Below are positions 62,701 through 64,000 of a stretch of DNA of 64,000 nt, in pieces. Positions within the stretch are counted from its first letter, which is position 1, and each line of letters begins with the position of its first letter. The notes beneath the pieces were generated by a model. It was not told where the DNA came from and did not search any database. It saw only the letters and a program-made list of their open reading frames with translations. Source of the DNA: Sphingobium sp. DEHP117 (GTDB lineage Bacteria; Pseudomonadota; Alphaproteobacteria; Sphingomonadales; Sphingomonadaceae); NCBI RefSeq assembly GCF_030867385.1, contig NZ_JAPFBJ010000003.1:620001-684000 (forward strand), read 5' to 3'. Position numbers and translations under genes: made by a program.

Positions 62701-64000
62701 AGCGCCTGCACCAGACTGTCGGGCGTATAGTAGGAACTGCTAGTCTTACGCTGGTTACCTTTTTGCTCGGCGGCTTCCGAGGCGAAGACGAGCGATCTAC
62801 CGTCGTCGCCAAGTTGTGGCTGGAGTTCGAGCAGGGATTCGTAAACCGAACCCAACTCCTCGGTTTCCATCGCGCGCCAGTTCACCGGCACCATGCCAGC
62901 TTTGTCGGCAAGCCAGGACAGACGGTACAGAGACTCCATGAAAGCGCGATTGCGCAGGCGTGCTGTTTCGAGACGCGGCAGCTTGTCGGCGCTGAACAGG
63001 CCACCAAGCGCCGGCAGCCCAAGCGCTTCCTGCCCATGAGCAAGGGCGCGGAAGACAACCTTGATGCCTTCGTAACGGTCGTGGTGCTTGTCCCACGTCG
63101 CGGCGCGTGCCGCCTGCACCCGAAGCGCAGCGAGGCTGTAGCCTTCGACATAGAGCTTTCGGGCCTCCGGTCTTGCGGTCTCCGAATGAAGCAGATTCCG
63201 GTCTTCGGCCACCATAAGGAAGATGAGCCGGTAGACGAGGCGCAGAAGTTCGTTGAACCACTCGGTCAGATTGACCTCGCCGGATTTCAGGCGGGCGGCA
63301 AGGTCAGGATTGACCTCGAGAAAACCCGAGCCCAGCACTTTGAGCGCGGTTTCCACCTGCGCAGCCAGCCGGTCGCGGGCTGCCTCGCCTTCACGCGAGC
63401 CGGTCTCTCGCCATCGTTCGAGTGGGCAATCGGTCGTAGGCGCGCCAACAATGCCGAACCGTGTCCGATGAATCAGCGACCAGAGAACGGCGAAGGAGGC
63501 AGCGTCCTCGTTCGTGAAGATCTGTGCAAGGTCGGCTTCGATGTACGCCGGCCGGGTGAGCGAGGCGTTGTCCCGCATCAGCCTAATCACGGCGCCGTTG
63601 GTCACGAGGCCCCAGAGCGCGTGATCGCTGTCGTTGAGATAGTCCTGGAGCGCGAAGGCCGGGGACCGCGAGCGATCGACCGATAGCGTCGGACTGCGAC
63701 GGTCGAGCTTTTCGTCGGAAGGCGGCACGACAACGATGGGCACGCGACCGCCGGCGAGGAAGGAGATCGCGCCACCGCCAGGGGCGAGATCGTCGAAGCC
63801 GAAGGTTTCAGCGAGGAAGTCGCGCACGAAGCGGCGGGTTGTTTCGACGGAGGGTGCCGCCAACTTCGCGAAGGTGTCGAAATGCGACTGGCCGACACGG
63901 AAGGCGGTTGAGATCTCTTCGCGGATCGTCAGCCCCTTGCGGATCCGATAGTCCTCTTCCGACTGCTCGGAGGCCTGTCTCCGGTCGATGCTTGCAACTG
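59724..64000 (-). CDS. Eco57I-type adenine methyltransferase, N terminus off the right edge
   Basis: At least 1424 residues are visible, and the frame is open to the right edge, so an internal TTG at 63863 is not the start. Motif I is DPACGSGHFL (about residue 463 of the visible part), then YGVDRNPMAVELTKVALW, and motif IV NPPW (about 735), which marks N6-adenine methylation. The C-terminal half is probably the target-recognition domain. Large proteins of this type (PglX, DrmMI, type IIG enzymes) belong to restriction or BREX/DISARM-like systems. I see no PD-(D/E)xK motif I trust. It is followed, overlapping, by the SMC-like ATPase and HNH nuclease, and other operon genes may lie off the edge. 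Confidence 0.88.
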   Translation of the reverse strand, partial: VASIDRRQASEQSEEDYRIRKGLTIREEISTAFRVGQSHFDTFAKLAAPSVETTRRFVRDFLAETFGFDDLAPGGGAISFLAGGRVPIVVVPPSDEKLDRRSPTLSVDRSRSPAFALQDYLNDSDHALWGLVTNGAVIRLMRDNASLTRPAYIEADLAQIFTNEDAASFAVLWSLIHRTRFGIVGAPTTDCPLERWRETGSREGEAARDRLAAQVETALKVLGSGFLEVNPDLAARLKSGEVNLTEWFNELLRLVYRLIFLMVAEDRNLLHSETARPEARKLYVEGYSLAALRVQAARAATWDKHHDRYEGIKVVFRALAHGQEALGLPALGGLFSADKLPRLETARLRNRAFMESLYRLSWLADKAGMVPVNWRAMETEELGSVYESLLELQPQLGDDGRSLVFASEAAEQKGNQRKTSSSYYTPDSLVQALLDTALDPVLDKTEAEAADPAQALLKVSIIDPACGSGHFLLAAARRIATRLARIRTEGTPSLADFRHALRDVARCCIYGVDRNPMAVELTKVALWIETVDPGLPLGFFDAQIRCGDALLGVFDLKVLQDGIPDAAYKPLASDDKDVAKYYAAKNKREKSERDRIAKGFGFDRARDLLRDFERLRAMPEDTVEQIAQKAARLRAITAQGAGAWSLERACDLYVSAFLLPKVKGGPHDGPDGLPRRGAETVPTSGALWEWLRGVSPFGPMFGAATDAARNARAFHWPLEFPDVMAGGGFDIVLGNPPWDTMSPDYKEFFSSYDSSVRHLSPAEQKVAYETLLLDPKIAESWEQHCDSLYTAVRFIKSSGRYRLFAEGNLGKGDFNVYRMFVETALAATREGRVAAQFVPEGLYNGANATAIRKELFTKFRLERLAGFENTRGIWFPAVDTRMKFCLYVAWKGGQTERLPAAFRVNTAEKLHDLMTGRTLSIPVAIVEEFSPDAMAVMEFAAQSEIDVCAKMYGLYPKFGTEIEGVPHRHYMREVDMGTDRGLFSEGDDGLPVFEGRMIDAYDYRAKGYVSGRGRSAVWDDLPFGSTTKRIQPQWRILPEKIPDKLAGRIDRYRIGFGDVASPTNQRGLIAALLPAGSVSGHKVPTIEFIDGSDEYMLLWLGVANSLAMDYLVRKKVSLTMSYTIMDTLPFPRDFEQAPAAAEIVRRVCALCAVGPEMQAFRETALEAGILSFPENVVEDPDRRAVLAAEIDVFVAREVYGLSKDEMLYILDPANILGQDCGIETFKALRNREQREFNEFRTQRLIEEAWDRLKMAEARPAIATLPDGAWMRAAQQPNDAGAALTAILKAIDAPTPSRTIRLAAAMMLEPHLLTSLLPDARAREWRRVVGRESEPRTGNVVGFAARTNQGWGIAVSNHRGNGRLIENLSAGTWAPGPGLDAFDTAGWPDGRAGFVLEALSALDLDTTVTSMPDEVRGWIAHATTA

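Noticed and set aside
59724..64000. Assignment of the large methyltransferase as PglX of a BREX system or DrmMI of DISARM
   Set aside because: Only the methyltransferase type fits; the visible neighbours are an SMC-like ATPase and an HNH nuclease, not BREX or DISARM components. Genes off the edge could change this.
1..64000. CRISPR arrays, rRNA operons and riboswitches
   Set aside because: No regularly spaced repeat series, rRNA-like sequence or recognised riboswitch core was seen on either strand by reading alone.

Overview
The window is GC-rich DNA from an alphaproteobacterium, most likely a sphingomonad. The evidence is the families on the left (DUF1013/TrcR, DUF1192, PriA, ClpA), an alphaproteobacterial SOS box of the form GAAC-N7-GAAC, and the recombinase, ArdC and ParB cassettes typical of sphingomonad mobile DNA. 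No rRNA, tRNA or CRISPR array was seen.

Bases 1-15240 look like ordinary chromosome. They hold a CHASE3 sensor kinase (cut by the left edge), an SOS-controlled pair (radical SAM repair protein and DUF4130-UdgX fusion), fructose-6-phosphate aldolase-type transaldolase, a DUF4197 lipoprotein, priA, a TauE/SafE permease, trcR, a quinone oxidoreductase, DUF1192, clpA, a glutathione transferase and a peptide-type ABC substrate-binding lipoprotein.

From about 15240 to the right edge everything looks mobile. Three short sites (about 15244, 44056 and 50700) resemble the last codons of guaA (T/I-I/M-E-W-E), all in the same orientation. Each is followed 153-157 bp later by the same motif, and CCGTCA repeats lie nearby. 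I read this as three islands stacked in tandem at the 3' end of guaA, with guaA itself off the right edge.

Island 1 (15.2-44.0 kb) carries hipBA, a DUF6088 / DUF5131 / TcmP operon, and a plasmid-like ardC-parB backbone in which both genes share a structured RNA leader. That ardC is broken in three. A 14-kb GInt-like island (three large tyrosine recombinases plus a mercury operon) sits inside it, and further downstream in the same gene sits a 3.85-kb RIT element (recombinase in trio). The GInt-like island carries its own ardC, which is interrupted at the same codon position by a second, nearly identical RIT copy. An IS21-family element has cut off the 3' end of parB.

Island 2 (44.1-50.7 kb) is an RND efflux operon with an alpha/beta hydrolase and a thioesterase, facing a divergent MarR regulator.

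Island 3 (50.7 kb to beyond the edge) holds two convergent operons that look like genome defence or DNA modification. The first is a seven-gene, mostly stop/start-overlapping set: DUF6932 nucleotidyltransferase-like, HTH-ImmA/IrrE peptidase, DUF4186, radical SAM, DPPW methyltransferase, ASCH domain and P-loop kinase. The second is a large Eco57I-type methyltransferase, an SMC-like ATPase with a CPIC hook, and an HNH nuclease. I could not assign either to a named defence system; they are the best candidates for an undescribed system here.
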